64,000 bases of DNA, taken from contig JAFISE010000097.1 of assembly GCA_022560025.1 (NCBI GenBank), positions 62,001 through 126,000 of the forward strand, in the 5' to 3' direction. The stretch is from Stagonosporopsis chrysanthemi (lineage: Eukaryota > Ascomycota > Dothideomycetes > Pleosporales > Didymellaceae). This document shows positions 23,836 to 35,163 of the stretch, one piece after another. A program made the position numbers and the translations under genes. The notes beneath the pieces were generated by a model. The model was not told the origin of the DNA and searched no databases. It worked only from the letters and a program-made list of their open reading frames with translations. Each line of letters starts with the position of its first letter. Position 1 is the first letter of the stretch.

Positions 23836-24677
23836 TGCTGGATGATTTTGCCGGGTTTTGAAGGAAGGCGGTTGCCCTGGAACGACCTCGATTTCTTTCA
23901 TCACAAACGTTCAACCTGATTTTCGACGTTCATCGTGCAACTACTGCTCAACATCTAAGCGCCACTTATGACGCAAGATATCAGCAATGTATCCGAAGTT
24001 CAGATTTTTTCCCGATACCGCGTGACAGGCCTTGCGAGGCAAAGGGATTGAGAGTGCACGGAAGGGCCAGCACAGCGCAAGGTCTGCCAAGAAACTCACT
24101 GGCAAACAGATATCGCATTGATTAGACATTCACTACCATCACAAGCCCCAGAGTCTGCAATACAGCGGTCGAGGTACAGCGAGTGCATGAGCAGACTGAG
24201 AGTATACATGGTTTGATTCATCAATGCGACTACGAATCTGGGCTGCCATCGTGACAGAAAAGGTAAGAACAGCGCTGATTCGAGCGCGCTTGAGGCGTTC
24301 AGAACTGCTTTGAGGGGGATCGCGCCAGGGCAAGGGTGGGAAATCCTGAATAGAATGGAGATATACGTCGGTAACTCTTGCCTGTGCCGGACACGTTGTT
24401 CGAACAGAAAGAACAAGTATTCACAAACGCACTACGCTGACGTTATTGGAAAATAGTAAAGCACATCAATGGAGCCCATTTGCAAATTGCGCTTCCAATA
24501 CCGAGAGTCATTGCTTTTCCCCCACATGATCGTGTGCTTGTCCGCTGGACCGTGCACGGGTGGTGTATAAGAGGTGAAGGTGGATGTAGCTATCGATACC
24601 CTTAGTTCCCGTTCTTTAAACGCTTTATATACCTAGCTAAAACTTTCTCGCACCATAAAACAACGCATTCTTTCGCC
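23836..24677. other. intergenic region with TATA-like site
   Basis: 840 bp without a supported gene. A TATA-like TTTATATAC lies at about 24624, some 50 bp before the next ATG, which supports that start. Short minus-strand frames here have no protein character. Confidence 0.4.
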
Positions 24678-25105
24678 ATGTCTTCGACTCCATCTGCACC
24701 TACAATCACCAACGGTACAATCAGGCCTTCCAGTCAGGCCTACGGCGCCTTGGTGGCGGCCTTTGCCAGTCGCGCAAGCGAAATTGCAAAACAGACCGAA
24801 GCCAAATTCCATGAAGTCGTAACGACTAACAAAGCTACTGAAGATCTCTTCAAGGAGATGGACAGCATTATGGACATGTTGGAGTCGATCACGAACGCAG
24901 GCCTCCACAACACTGCGGTGGCTGCATACAACGAGTGCTTCCACAAGCTTACGCCATTGAAGGTTTAGATACTTTGAGTTCTCATCGCAAGGTCGCTGAC
25001 TAGGCTGAACTCCAAGGACTTGAGTCGCAGGCTAAAGAGTGCCTTGAAAACGAACCCGAATTGTACTTTGAAATGCCTTCTGGTGAATCAGAATCGCACT
25101 CCTGA
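24678..25105 (+). CDS. small helical hypothetical protein
   Basis: Model: join(24678..24962,25004..25105), 128 residues, one 41-bp intron with a CTGAC branch-like sequence just before the acceptor. Exon 2 continues the frame as AELQGLESQAKECLENEPELYFEMPSGESESHS, with the same acidic helical character, which makes the splice convincing. The protein starts with a Ser/Thr/Pro-rich tail, then helices (AYGALVAAFASRASEIAKQT, EDLFKEMDSIMDMLES). No signal peptide and no membrane helix. Family not recognised. Third in the plus-strand series. The ATG is supported by a TATA-like element about 50 bp upstream. Confidence 0.6.
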
Positions 25106-25598
25106 TTGAATTGAAATGAACGGTGCCCGATGCATATTGCAGCACGAGTATCCACGACATTCGGAGAATCGAACGCGCACCCTGATCTGTTCTTGCTCAC
25201 GGTCGGAGATCATGGATTTTGCCATCAGACGCTTCGCTATACACTCTATGCATAACTCTTGCTGAGTTTCAATAAAGCTTGCGTCTTCTGAGACCTTGTT
25301 GTCTTCTTTTGCTCTTCCGAAAAATACGTGACACCTCGTGACGAAAGTGAAAGGCTGAGCAAATCGCTTTCTTGCGCACCTGGAAGTACGGCAATCCCGA
25401 TCTCGCTTGCTCGTGTCTGTGAGTCTACTGGTGCAACACTGTCAGTCAAATCCTCTGCAATGTGATTCCTCACCGTCACATCGGTCGGCCAAGGTCGCTA
25501 AACATCACGAAAGTGAAGCAAACTTGATTGACAGACAATTGCAGGTGATCTAAGCACATGCCATCTGTATAGGCTTGCTGGCCCCTTTCTACGGACAC

Positions 25599-26272
25599 AT
25601 GTCTAGCAGACCATATATCTAGTACCGAGTCCATGCACTCTGCTGGAATTCCTCCACATTCAGTGTACATGTCACCCTCCACGCAAACCCAATTTCGACC
25701 TTTCTCAACTCTTCCACGATTTCGAACTCGCCTAAAGTAAGCCACCGCTTCACAGTGTCTTCTTATGACCCACTGACTCTATTCACAGTTCCCCCAACGC
25801 CTTCACGACCTTACTCTCGAAATCGAGTTAACGCCCTCCGAACTCTGGACCGCAAAACATACAAGACATACGTTCGAGCTCGAGGCAAACTGCTGTCCAG
25901 CAAGCATCAAGATATGCAAGACAATAGGACCAAGAAGGGGTACAACCTGTGGGTCAAGTGCGCGGACGAGTTGCAGACACTGATGGTAAGTGAGCGTTGC
26001 AACCCTGCAGGAATGGGAGAACCTACAGAGTCATAGCTAACAATCAGTAGACAAGGCTAGAGCGAGAAGAGAGCGAGCTAGTCGAGCTGAGGAAGAAGAG
26101 AGTTGAGCGTGTAGCAAGAGACAGGGTAGAGCTGGCGGACGCATGGCGTTTTTGGCTCGGAATGTCTGATGTCAGGATTATCTTGAGTTCCTTGCTCGTG
26201 GAATCAGCAAGATCTCTAGAGTATCACAACGGCGATAAACATCAGCATTTCATGTTCGATGCACCACATTGA
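25599..26272 (+). CDS. basic coiled-coil hypothetical protein, first exon uncertain
   Basis: The two 3' exons are well supported: ..25985 and 26051..26272, joined by a 65-bp intron, with the frame running LQTLM|TRLEREESELVELRKKRVERVA and ending DAPH. Upstream the frame stays open to about 25623 with no ATG. A workable start is ATG at 25599-25601, a 42-bp intron 25622-25663 and exon 25664..25985, giving 188 residues. The middle is Arg/Lys-rich (SRPYSRNRVNALRTLDRKTYKTYVRARGK, given here only as composition), and the C-terminal half is a charged coiled coil. Family not recognised. Fourth gene of the series. Confidence 0.5.
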
Positions 26273-26494
26273 TACGTGATCAAGTATGACATCTTGCAGG
26301 GTTTTGGAGCGTAGGTGAAAGTCAGCTGCTGTGGAGACGTAGGCATAAGCCCGCACAGACACAGTTATAAATACAGGCCAAAAAACGCCTCACCAACTCT
26401 CCTCCAACAGCAGCAGCCTGCAAACCGAAGGTCTGCAGCTATACAGCAAGCATGAACACGCATCGCGCCATATAGGCGCTCAGCAAACACCTCT

Positions 26495-27194
26495 ATGAAG
26501 GTAAAACCACTCGTATACTCTTACAGTTAGAAGCTAAGACAGACAGTTTTGGGTGGAGGTCCTTCGATGGAAAGTCACTTCCGCAGACTCGACCATGAAC
26601 TTGAGAAGGACATTCCCTACATCATTCAGAGCCTCGTGGAGAACAGTAAGCATCGTGCTAAGTTCACTTACGCCAGCATTGTTGCAGAACTTGTAAATCC
26701 CACCGATATCAACCGTGACGGTTTCGACGATATGAAAACGGCCATCATCAATGACGAGCTGGGCCAGGTATGGAAGCCGTCCATGGCTGGACTGACACAT
26801 TTGCTGACATGTATAGCTTGAGCTCGTTACCTTGATCTTGAGCCTCATCCAGAAGCTCATTAAACGCTCTCACCTCGTCTGTGATCTTGTGAAAGAGGCT
26901 GCAGGTACCAAAGCCGAAGCAGCAGCAAAGACCACAGACGAGAATGAAGACAAGGAGGACTATATCTTTGCCCCGGATTGGCACGATGGTGAGAGCTTTC
27001 TCATTGCTGGCCTAGAGAGCGACAACAGGCGCAAGCTTGCCAAGATGCTCCCGAACGGCGGATATGACAAGAACTTCGAGGACGAGAGTGATGAGGATTC
27101 GACGGACAAGAGCAATGAGAGTCCCAAGATCAAAAGCGATGTTGATGCAGCGGATAAGAGCGCAGAGGGTTCCGAGGACGAGACCGACGAGTGA
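26495..27194 (+). CDS. hypothetical protein with acidic Ser/Asp tail
   Basis: Model: join(26495..26500,26543..26767,26817..27194), 202 residues. The first exon is only ATG AAG; the 42-bp intron after it ends in CTAAGACAG and keeps the frame (MKTVLGGGPSMESHF). Translation could instead begin at the ATG at 26567. The body is helical and mixed-charge (DDMKTAIINDELGQ|LELVTLILSLIQKL). The last 60 residues are a Ser/Asp/Glu/Lys-rich tail (EDESDEDSTDKSNESPK), probably disordered and phosphorylatable. A TATA-like TTATAAATA is at about 26365. Family not recognised. Fifth in the series. Confidence 0.58.
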
Positions 27195-27895
27195 GCTGTC
27201 TGTGATCCTTGAGGAACCAAAGCCTGGCTTTGAGCTTCTGATGTACTTACCCATACCTTCCATTTGCGAAACGTTAGACCCAGGAGTACCATGAGCATAC
27301 CTTAGATTCTCCGCATATCCACAGATGGTGCCAATGCCACATGCAAGAACGATGCCTATAACCAGATCAAATATCGTGGTGAGTTTCGAGTGATCGTCTC
27401 TTGCTCAGCTCCTTGTCATCTAGAAGCCGCCGCACTATTCAGAGATAGGGTAAGAATGATAAACCTACTACCAAACTCTAGCCCAATTGGCTCTCTTCAG
27501 AGATAGTCTGCTTTGCAATTCTGAGTTGTTCATGCGAAGATGAAGGTGAAGGTGAAGTGAACTGCTGTGACGTGGCTGGAAGCTTCTAGTGTTTGAGCTA
27601 CCTGTCCCGGCACCAGGTACCGCTGATTTGCACTTCAAACACAGGCGTGCCTCTTTCTTTCCACCAAATCCACCACAAGTCCGCATAACGACGATCGACG
27701 ATTCGTCCATCATTGTAACTGCGTAAGCAGTGTCAAGTGGGTGCTGCGGGTCAACGCTTGTATTGCTATCTGTTGTCGTGTTGTGATGTTCTTCTACAGG
27801 AGCCCTCAGCTCAGAGGTAAGTGCACTTGCCCACACCGGGCAGTGCCTGCTACAACAGAATATCATGTGATCTATGCCACGTGGTTACAATCATC
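27195..27895. other. intergenic stretch in the small-gene series
   Basis: 700 bp. A 132-residue minus-strand frame (27468-27866) includes Cys pairs (TCGGFGG.., LCLKC) but lacks other support. A plus-strand ATG at 27327 opens a short frame ending in a GTGAGT donor, which may be a leftover first exon. I assign no gene. Confidence 0.35.
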
Positions 27896-28451
27896 ATGCA
27901 CCATCCAGAGAAGACTCTGGAGTGGCGTAAGAAACCCCTCATCCGCATCTCATAATCAAAATTGACACTCGATAGTTAGCAGGCTTATCTACGAGGTCAC
28001 AGTCTACGACACTAAACTAGTTATCCTCGATGACAAGATCGAGAAGCAGAGAGCGTTCGTCACCGATCTGTCAAGGAGGAACAAAGAAGTCAGCGATCGC
28101 ACGCGTCCCAGAATACGCATCAAGGTTACTGGCGAATCTCCCGACGATATTGAGATCAAAGAAAAGTCCAAGGTCTGTACTGGAAGATATTCTGACAAAA
28201 CACCTCGCTAAACTATACAGATGCTAGCAGAAACTATGAGACTACGCCTACATCTCGTCGAGTGCACTCGCCTTCAACGCATTATCAAGCGCAGGAACGC
28301 CAAGATCCGCAAGCTGAAGAGTAGGATCGATCTTTCCAAGGAGGACGAAGACGAGCTGTATGATGATGCACAGATGCGACAGTGGTACAGAAAGATGGCG
28401 GCCTATAGGCGCAAGAAGAGCGAGCTGGAGGAGCATGCTAAGAAGGAGTAG
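27896..28451 (+). CDS. highly charged coiled-coil hypothetical protein
   Basis: Model: join(27896..27926,27976..28172,28221..28451), 152 residues, introns of 49 and 48 bp. Only the first possible AG (27974-27975) keeps the frame, giving EKTLEWLSRLIYEVTVYDTK. The protein is a long Lys/Arg/Glu/Asp helix (DDKIEKQRAFVTDLSRRNKE; RLQRIIKRRNAKIRKLKSRI; ELEEHAKKE at the end), typical of a coiled coil. No localisation signal. Family not recognised. Sixth gene of the series. The sequence just after its stop reads as protein in another frame, so the C-terminus may be frameshifted. Confidence 0.62.
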
Positions 28452-29510
28452 ACGCTGTCACCTTCTTCTTGAAGCCAGGCGTTAAGGCCGAGCTCGACGA
28501 GGTGACGCTTGCGATGTACGAGCATGCAACTCCCAGAGAACATGCTCATCTTCTCTAAGCTGTTACCAAGAGTATCAAGCAGTGCAGAAGTACTTCTGGC
28601 CTTTACGCCAATGACGGTCTCCCCCACCAAACGTTGGTGACAGACATCTGGCCGTGGCAACTGCTAACAGATTACCCGACTAAAGCACATACAAGGCCTG
28701 TAGCCTACAACATCAGTCACATACTGACATCGAAATCAATCTCAAGATTATAAACAACGTAACCACGACCAGAACGATGAAGATCACGATGGACTGTAAA
28801 CACTCACAACAGCGTTGAAATACCTCACACCCCCGATCCCATCCAACAAGCCGTCGAATTAAGCCTTATCCCCAGCCTCCTCACGCCCACTGAGTGACGT
28901 CCCAAAGCCACAGCCTGTTGCGGACATAAGTGCAGAACACGAAGCCCCTCCAATCAAAGCCCGCATTGTCGTCCTTCAGAGCACATCACCGGATACCCTG
29001 CCCCACATTCGTGGAACGCAATGCAAGTCTGTAACGCCATCCTCAATTCTGGCAGGCTGTGCAACAGTCCCAAAGCTGACAACAAAGCAATGCACCGCCA
29101 TGACCTACTCTGGCGTCATGAGTCCCCACCTCGACCTACTGGGTTAATGGCAAGGAATTTGAGGTGAGGAGATGTGTTTGGGCGAGAGCGAGAGAAAGGG
29201 TGTGCTAGACGTGGCATGTCAAGGGCACAGAGAGTGATTTCTGGGGGTCGTCAACTCGTCTGGAGTATTGGATGAAGCGAAGTTTGGATCATGGGGGTGG
29301 TGGGATGACTTTTCGCAGAATTTCATATGGATATGCCCCGACAACGCCGTGCGGAATTCGTAGCTGGCTGCAATACACACCGCTAAACTCATGCTGTTCG
29401 TACAATGCTGTTCGTCGCCTGTGTTTTCAACTTCGACTTCAGATCCTCTACGCTTATCTCTTCACTTCAATTGTGTCCTCGTCTCAACTGTCTCTTCTCC
29501 AACACGACGT
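28452..29510. other. intergenic region with decayed-looking coding stretches
   Basis: 1.06 kb between the last small helical gene and ERV25. Plus-strand frames at 28442-28558 and about 28903-29146 read like protein but have no start codons or partner exons. They may be pseudogene fragments. ERV25 3' UTR lies at the right end. Confidence 0.35.
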
Positions 29511-30237
29511 CTAGATAAGGTGCTTGCTCCTGAAGTACGCCCTCAGGTAGACGACCTGCCACGCGCCCAGCCCAACCAGCATACCCATGGTGCCGAACGC
29601 AAACCACTTGACGCGTTCGTTGGTGCTCTCATTGGTGTCCCTGAGCTTCTGCTCGCGGGCGCGCAGGTAGTCCATCTCGGTGACGATCTCGCCAACAACC
29701 TCCTCAATCCGCCTCAGCTCGGCCTCAACAGGCTTCAGTTTCTCGCCGGCCTGGATGGCGCTCCAGTCCTTGGCGTCGGCGCCAATGTCAATGTCCAGCT
29801 CGACATGGCGCGGGTGCTTGGTTGTATGCGAGCCCGTGTAGATGTTCTCGAAGCACACGTCAAAGGCCGAGTCGGCGTGCGAGGTGAAGGCGTAGCGGTT
29901 CTCGCCCACGACATCCTTGGGGCGGTGGTAGTCGTTGCCCATGGCGTCACGGATCTGTTGACGTTAGCAGCTGTGAGGGTGCTTGCGCCCCTGGCATTGC
30001 AGGGCCAACGCTCGAGAGTGCACATACATGCATATCGACCTTCTGACCATCTCCTCTATAGCCGTCCAGGATTGCTGTGACGACGACCAGCTGCTCCTTT
30101 GCGACAAAGTTGCGGATGCATCGCTCGTACTTGGCGGCGTCGTGCGACGAAACAGGGTGCAGGTCGAATTTGAGGGCGGCAGCGAGCGGCGTAATGACGG
30201 CGATCAGCAAGGTGAAGAGGCGCAGTATCCGATCCAT
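29511..30237 (-). CDS. ERV25: p24 family cargo receptor Erv25
   Basis: Type I membrane protein of COPII/COPI vesicles that cycles between ER and Golgi with Emp24 and helps cargo selection. Model: complement(join(29511..29954,30028..30237)), 217 residues. The donor is GTATGT right after MH, giving the family's KVDMHIRDAMGNDY. The start at 30235-30237 places a signal peptide (MDRILRLFTLLIAVITPLAA) in front of ALKFDLHPVSSHD. A GOLD domain follows, then a coiled coil (VEAELRRIEEVVGEIVTEMD), one C-terminal TM helix and the tail VYLRAYFRSKHLI with the Phe and basic sorting residues of p24 proteins. An in-frame ATG 51 bp upstream exists but would hide the signal peptide. Confidence 0.94.
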
Positions 30238-32177
30238 GGCGGCGGTGTGCACTCCGGAGAGTCGGTCGACAGCGGCGGTGTTGATACACATCTTCAAGAT
30301 GCCAGGTGTTTTGAGCTAAGTCCCGATTGGGTAAGGTGTTTTTGACCCTGGTCGCCACTGCCCTCAGTCTTGACCCCTCCACGTTGCACTTCGAGTAACG
30401 CTTTGATAGTAGCAGCATACAGAGTCACATTTGCATTTGGAGCTGATTTCATTGTAGTCGTAATGCTCATGGTCTAGGATATTTCCACAGTCGAAATGCT
30501 AACAATGCTCGTTCTTACTCCAGGACGAATACCAAAGCGGCAGTCTTACCACAATGTGGTGCCACCCAAAGCGAGTATCCAAGCTACAAGCAAGCCGAAG
30601 CGCTCAAAGGGTCTATTGGTAAACTTTATTTTTAGGAGAAAGAATGTTTTCTTCGCGGCCAAGAGTCTGGAATACGACCACTGCTGGCAACTACTCTTCC
30701 AATACTGAATTGAATCTTGCAAGTCCATACACCTGCTCACAATACCACGTGTACTCCCCTTATTTACACTGGATTGTTCCTGCCAAATACCATGGCTGAT
30801 CATAAGCTATCTCAAGAGACTTGTCGGACTTTTCGGACACTGCCCACTGCTTCTTCTACGAAAATAGCCAGAGTCGGGGATATACGCCCCCAACTTTCCC
30901 CCTCGTACACTCAGCAAGCCCGCGCGCCCAGAACAACTCTGTGATACTCTACGACCGAACCGCTGACCATTCAACTAAGAAACGCTGAAGCGCCGTGAAT
31001 ACGGGCACAGCAAAACGCACCAGCACTGTATACGAGCCTGCGATCTATATGGGAGTTTACTAGCCATCATCCTCTCTTGGCGCTTATGGCAGCTGCCCTC
31101 GTGGCTCTTGTATTGTTCATGTGGAACAACAGTGGACAAATTACGCAGTACCTCTTCAAGAAGACGTTACTCGTAATGCTTGGATTAGAATCCCATGGCT
31201 GGCAACCATATGTCTTCCTCACATCTTCGCCCCAGTCCTCTCCCCATCTTCTCCCACATATCCTCGGCCCGTACCTAATATCCTCTGAGACTTTTTACGT
31301 GCCCTACTCCCTCTTATACACTGTGCTGCGCGGGGTCGATGCATTCCCCTGCCACCCTCTCCTCAGCTCGCCTGCCACAGACTTCCACAGATCGGGACAC
31401 CTACGATCTGCACCCTGCGATCTGGCCCAGGGAATATGGCCAATCAACTGCCCTGCCGTCACATCGGTATGCGAAAAGAGAGCAGGGAAAAGAACAGAGC
31501 GGGTGTGTGTGTGTGTGGTGAGGCTTACGAAGGAATGTACAGCCCGGACCCTGGACCCTGGTGCCCTAGGAAAAGCCTTGGATGATTTGACTGGACAAGG
31601 ACGATGCGAAGTGTATGTCATGCATGCCATGGAAAAGGAGCAAGGCAAAACAAGGGGGTTCGGGGGGTGCGCGGTCGACTCCAGACGGTTCTCTCAGTGG
31701 AGTCGCCAGAGCTATTTACATTACATGCAAGAGCAGCGCAGGACAATATTTAAGTTTGAAAGTTGTAGTATTCTCATTCTAATATCTTAAAAAAGGTACA
31801 GTTGCAAAAGTCCGGTCCATACAAGTCAAGTACGTTAATCAGATCCATCGCCCGCTATAACAGGGGACATTGGGCGGAGAGTAATACAAGCAGGTCTCGT
31901 GATCCATCCAACACGGGCGTGCAAGCAATGGTTTTAGTGTATCAAGGTGGTATGAGCAGAAAGGGTCCACGACCGCGCAGCAGTCTGCGGGGAGCCGCAA
32001 GGACAGCCGAAACCGAAACGCCAGAACGCAGCATCAGAAACGGAGGGGAATCGAACAGGAGCTTAGTGAAGCAGGGGCGGCCGTGGCATGGTGTGTGGCG
32101 CGGGGTGGTCGTAAGTTGGTCGTTGGTGGGCTGCAACCCTCGAGACGAGTTGGCATGGGGGGAGAGCCAGGAGCCGT
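30238..32177. other. intergenic region between ERV25 and chitin synthase
   Basis: 1.94 kb that holds the ERV25 promoter and the chitin synthase 3' UTR. A plus-strand frame at 31086-31790 (ATG, 234 residues) has one hydrophobic helix at the start and a GT-dinucleotide run inside it, then no protein-like character, so I do not call it. No other repeat or RNA gene seen. Confidence 0.4.
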
Positions 32178-35163
32178 TTAATGGCGTCGTACGCAGAAGA
32201 AAAGACCAGTGCGTCCAAGGAACCAAAGACATCCAATGAAGCGGACCAGAGCAAGACCGGCGGTCGCCCAGAGGAGGGCCTGGAAGAAATGGGCAGTTCT
32301 AGAGGTGGCGGACGACTAGACGAAGTTAGCAGTGCAAAATACAGGGCAGCATATGCGGATTCATAGACTTACCGAGAAACCGAAGCGGTCGAAACTGTCC
32401 TGAGTAACAATAACGGCGAGAAGAACGTTGGATCCAATCCAGAGGGTACACAGGTGAGTACGGAAAGCCTTGTATGAATCCTCCAGAGTCTTCTCATTAC
32501 CCTCAACAGGAGGGACGTAAGGAGCCAAAGCACGCTTGACGGTCGCCTCGAACTGCGAATCAATATCGGCTTGCGGCAAATCCGGTTCCTCTATGACTGT
32601 AGTTTTGCCGTCGGCGGCCTTTTCGGTCTTCGCAGACGGAAGAGCCTCGGCCTTGTCGGAACCCTTGGTACCCCAAGAAACGTCGTGCCAGTTGGAGAAG
32701 GCGTAGACGTTGAGAACGTTGACGTACGACGACATGATCAGGAGGTACTGCGGGAAAGATGTGAACATGTGCCATGGGTCCATGTACAAGAACGAGGCAA
32801 CGAAGTAGAGACCATAGGTAGCCGCAAGCGCGATGATGATAATGCCGACACCGCTTGACGAGAAGAAGGAGCTGGCGAAGGCGGACGGGGACGACGTGTC
32901 GAGCTTCTCCCCGGCCGGATTCGTGAACGCCTGGACAACCAGATACATCGACAAGATGACAATGTAGAGCTGGATCAAGCCGAAGACGGTGAACGAGATG
33001 ATGTAAGACACGACGGAACCCTTGGGACGGTTACCGAAGGCCAGAATGAATTGGAGACCAAGGAATGCCAGATAAAGGTAGGTGACGATGACGTTGAAAA
33101 TGGGCGTGACAGTGTTTCCGAACGGCCAGGCGTCTCGATCCTCCTTCTTTTCGCCGACAAGAGACATAATGACAGAGGTGGTCAGGTAGAAGGAAGCCAT
33201 AGAGAACCAGGAGAGGATAGTGTTGGCGGTGGTGTAGAGCATCTGGATGTGAAGGAAAAACATGCGGACCAGGTTGTGGCCTGACTTGTACATGCGGCCG
33301 AAGTGGAGAAGCGAGTAGATACCGGCAGCGAAAGAACCGTTCAGCCAACGACGACGCTGACCGATGAATTCGGCAACACCTTCTGGCACATCAGTCTCAC
33401 CCTTGGAGGCCTTGACATAGGTAAGATGCCACTTGGAACCAGCCTTGGCGACCAGCTCAAAACAGAGAATACGATCTTCGGCCAAAAACATGTTCTTCTT
33501 GAAGATGTTCATGCCCTCGATACCCTTCTTTCCGAGGATCTTGGCCAACGTGTGGTCACCGTGGAAGTACTGCTCAAGAGGTCGTCCCATAATGGCACGG
33601 TAGCGGTAAGCGGAGAAAGCACCAGGCAAGACAGACACGTATCCAAACGAGGACTCCAGCGGCTTGTCCAGAATGTTACTGATCTTGTACTCGAAATTCT
33701 GGGACGCGACGAGCGGGTTCAGCAAGTTCTTCCAGCCCTTTTTTGTTGTTAGCGTGCAGTTCTTTTCTCTCTTTAGGCGTGCATTACCTTGCCCAACATA
33801 GCGTGAATTTCACCACAAGCACCACCGAGATCCTTGTCGTTGTAGAAAGCCTCCCAGAGAGCGAGCAGCGACTTGGGGCCGGGCTTGGTACCAGCATCGA
33901 GCAGAATGCAGACTTCAGGGTTCAGGATGCGGCCAATGGCAGTAAACAGCCATCTGTGGGAGTTGATCTTCTTGGTGTTCTTCTGCTTCAAGCAGAACAT
34001 CATCTGAACAGGGGGAAGCGTGCTGGCACTGTCGTCGTGGGGACGGATGAGCTGCTGGTTGGGTGTGACAGACAGCTGGGTAGTGTACTCGAACTGAGAC
34101 TTGTTAGAGGTTATGGATTCACAGCATTTGTGCGCAGCTTACAATGTGAGCAATGGTCTCATTGCCGTCAATGTCCTTCTTCATGACACCATCCTGGTAG
34201 ATACCAATGGTGGCGAGCAGATCGAGCGTGCCCTTGTCACAGGGGTCAATACCGTCGAAAACCAAGCAGACGACAATCTTCTGCCAGGCAGGGCCTCCCT
34301 TGTTCCAGAACTCGGACTTCTTCAGGTTGACGATGTCGCGGATATTCTGCATGACACCGTGCATAGTACGGGCGGTGAGGACCTTGTCTTCGTTGTAATA
34401 TGTCACGGCAATCAGGAGCTCAGTGTGGCGGTTGTACATGGCCGGACGCAGATTGTAGCCATTCTTCAGGGTGAAGTCGTTGGGGTCACATGTCGCAGCC
34501 GTGTCTTGCAGTGGTCAGCGCTGCACCTGCCAGGTATGCAAATTCATCACTTACAGCGCATATGTGTGAATTCCTCGCTGCCGCTCTCGAGGTCATTGCG
34601 GTACTTTGCCTGGATGGCGTTCTGGATGGCAGAGGGCACGGGGTAGTCTGCAGACAGGACAGAGCCCTGGACGAGCTTGACCTTACGGGTCATACCGCGC
34701 TTCAGACCGCCGGCGGCAGCAACAGCGCCGCCGGGCTGCTGGCGCTGTCGCCAGGCCTCGGTCGAACTGGTCTCGCTCCTCTCGTACGGCGAGGGCGCCC
34801 TGTGGGGGGCGCCAAACTCGCCGGCAGGATCATAGCCGCCTGTCGCCGAGTAGACGTCCGAGCCGTTGTGTGCGTCGCCCGCATACTGCGTCGGGCGGTC
34901 GGACGCGTATGTCTCGGTCAGACTGTAGGTCGAGTGTGGGCGGTTCTCTGGGTTGCCGTAGAAGGGGTCGTGGTTGGTGCCTGCCGCGTTCTCGTGCAGG
35001 AGAGAGCGACCGACTTCTTCCTCATCGCGACGGCCTGGCGTGTACTGGCTGGTCGTTAGCATCCACTGTCCGCGGTACCCCACGAACGCCCCTGTGCTGG
35101 GCACGGTAGGCCACGCACCTCGTCGTTGTGGGCGTCCCCGTAGTTTTGCTGGTTGTACGCCAT
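32178..35163 (-). CDS. chsB: class III chitin synthase
   Basis: Processive GT2 enzyme that makes cell-wall chitin from UDP-GlcNAc at the plasma membrane. Model: complement(join(32178..32315,32373..33737,33788..34093,34143..34504,34555..35044,35119..35163)), 901 residues. The last exon (TSRTAHFFQALLWATAG..RRH) follows a 57-bp intron; without it the protein would stop 45 residues early. The disordered N-terminus is typical. Catalytic motifs: VFDGIDPCDKGTL, LDAGTKPGPKSL, EDRILCFEL (about residue 488) and QRRRWLNGSF (about 528), then a C-terminal TM bundle. The N-terminal domain and FEYTTQLSVTPNQ match class III (Aspergillus ChsB, Neurospora CHS-1), a class restricted to filamentous fungi and important for hyphal growth. 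Confidence 0.94.

Noticed and set aside
27468..27866. 132-residue minus-strand frame with Cys pairs
   Set aside because: Single open frame, His/Leu low-complexity end, no second zinc-ligand pattern; not enough to call a gene.
31086..31790. 234-residue plus-strand frame between ERV25 and chitin synthase
   Set aside because: Begins with a hydrophobic helix but then has no conserved or periodic character and contains a GT-dinucleotide run; it lies in what should be 3' and 5' flanking DNA.
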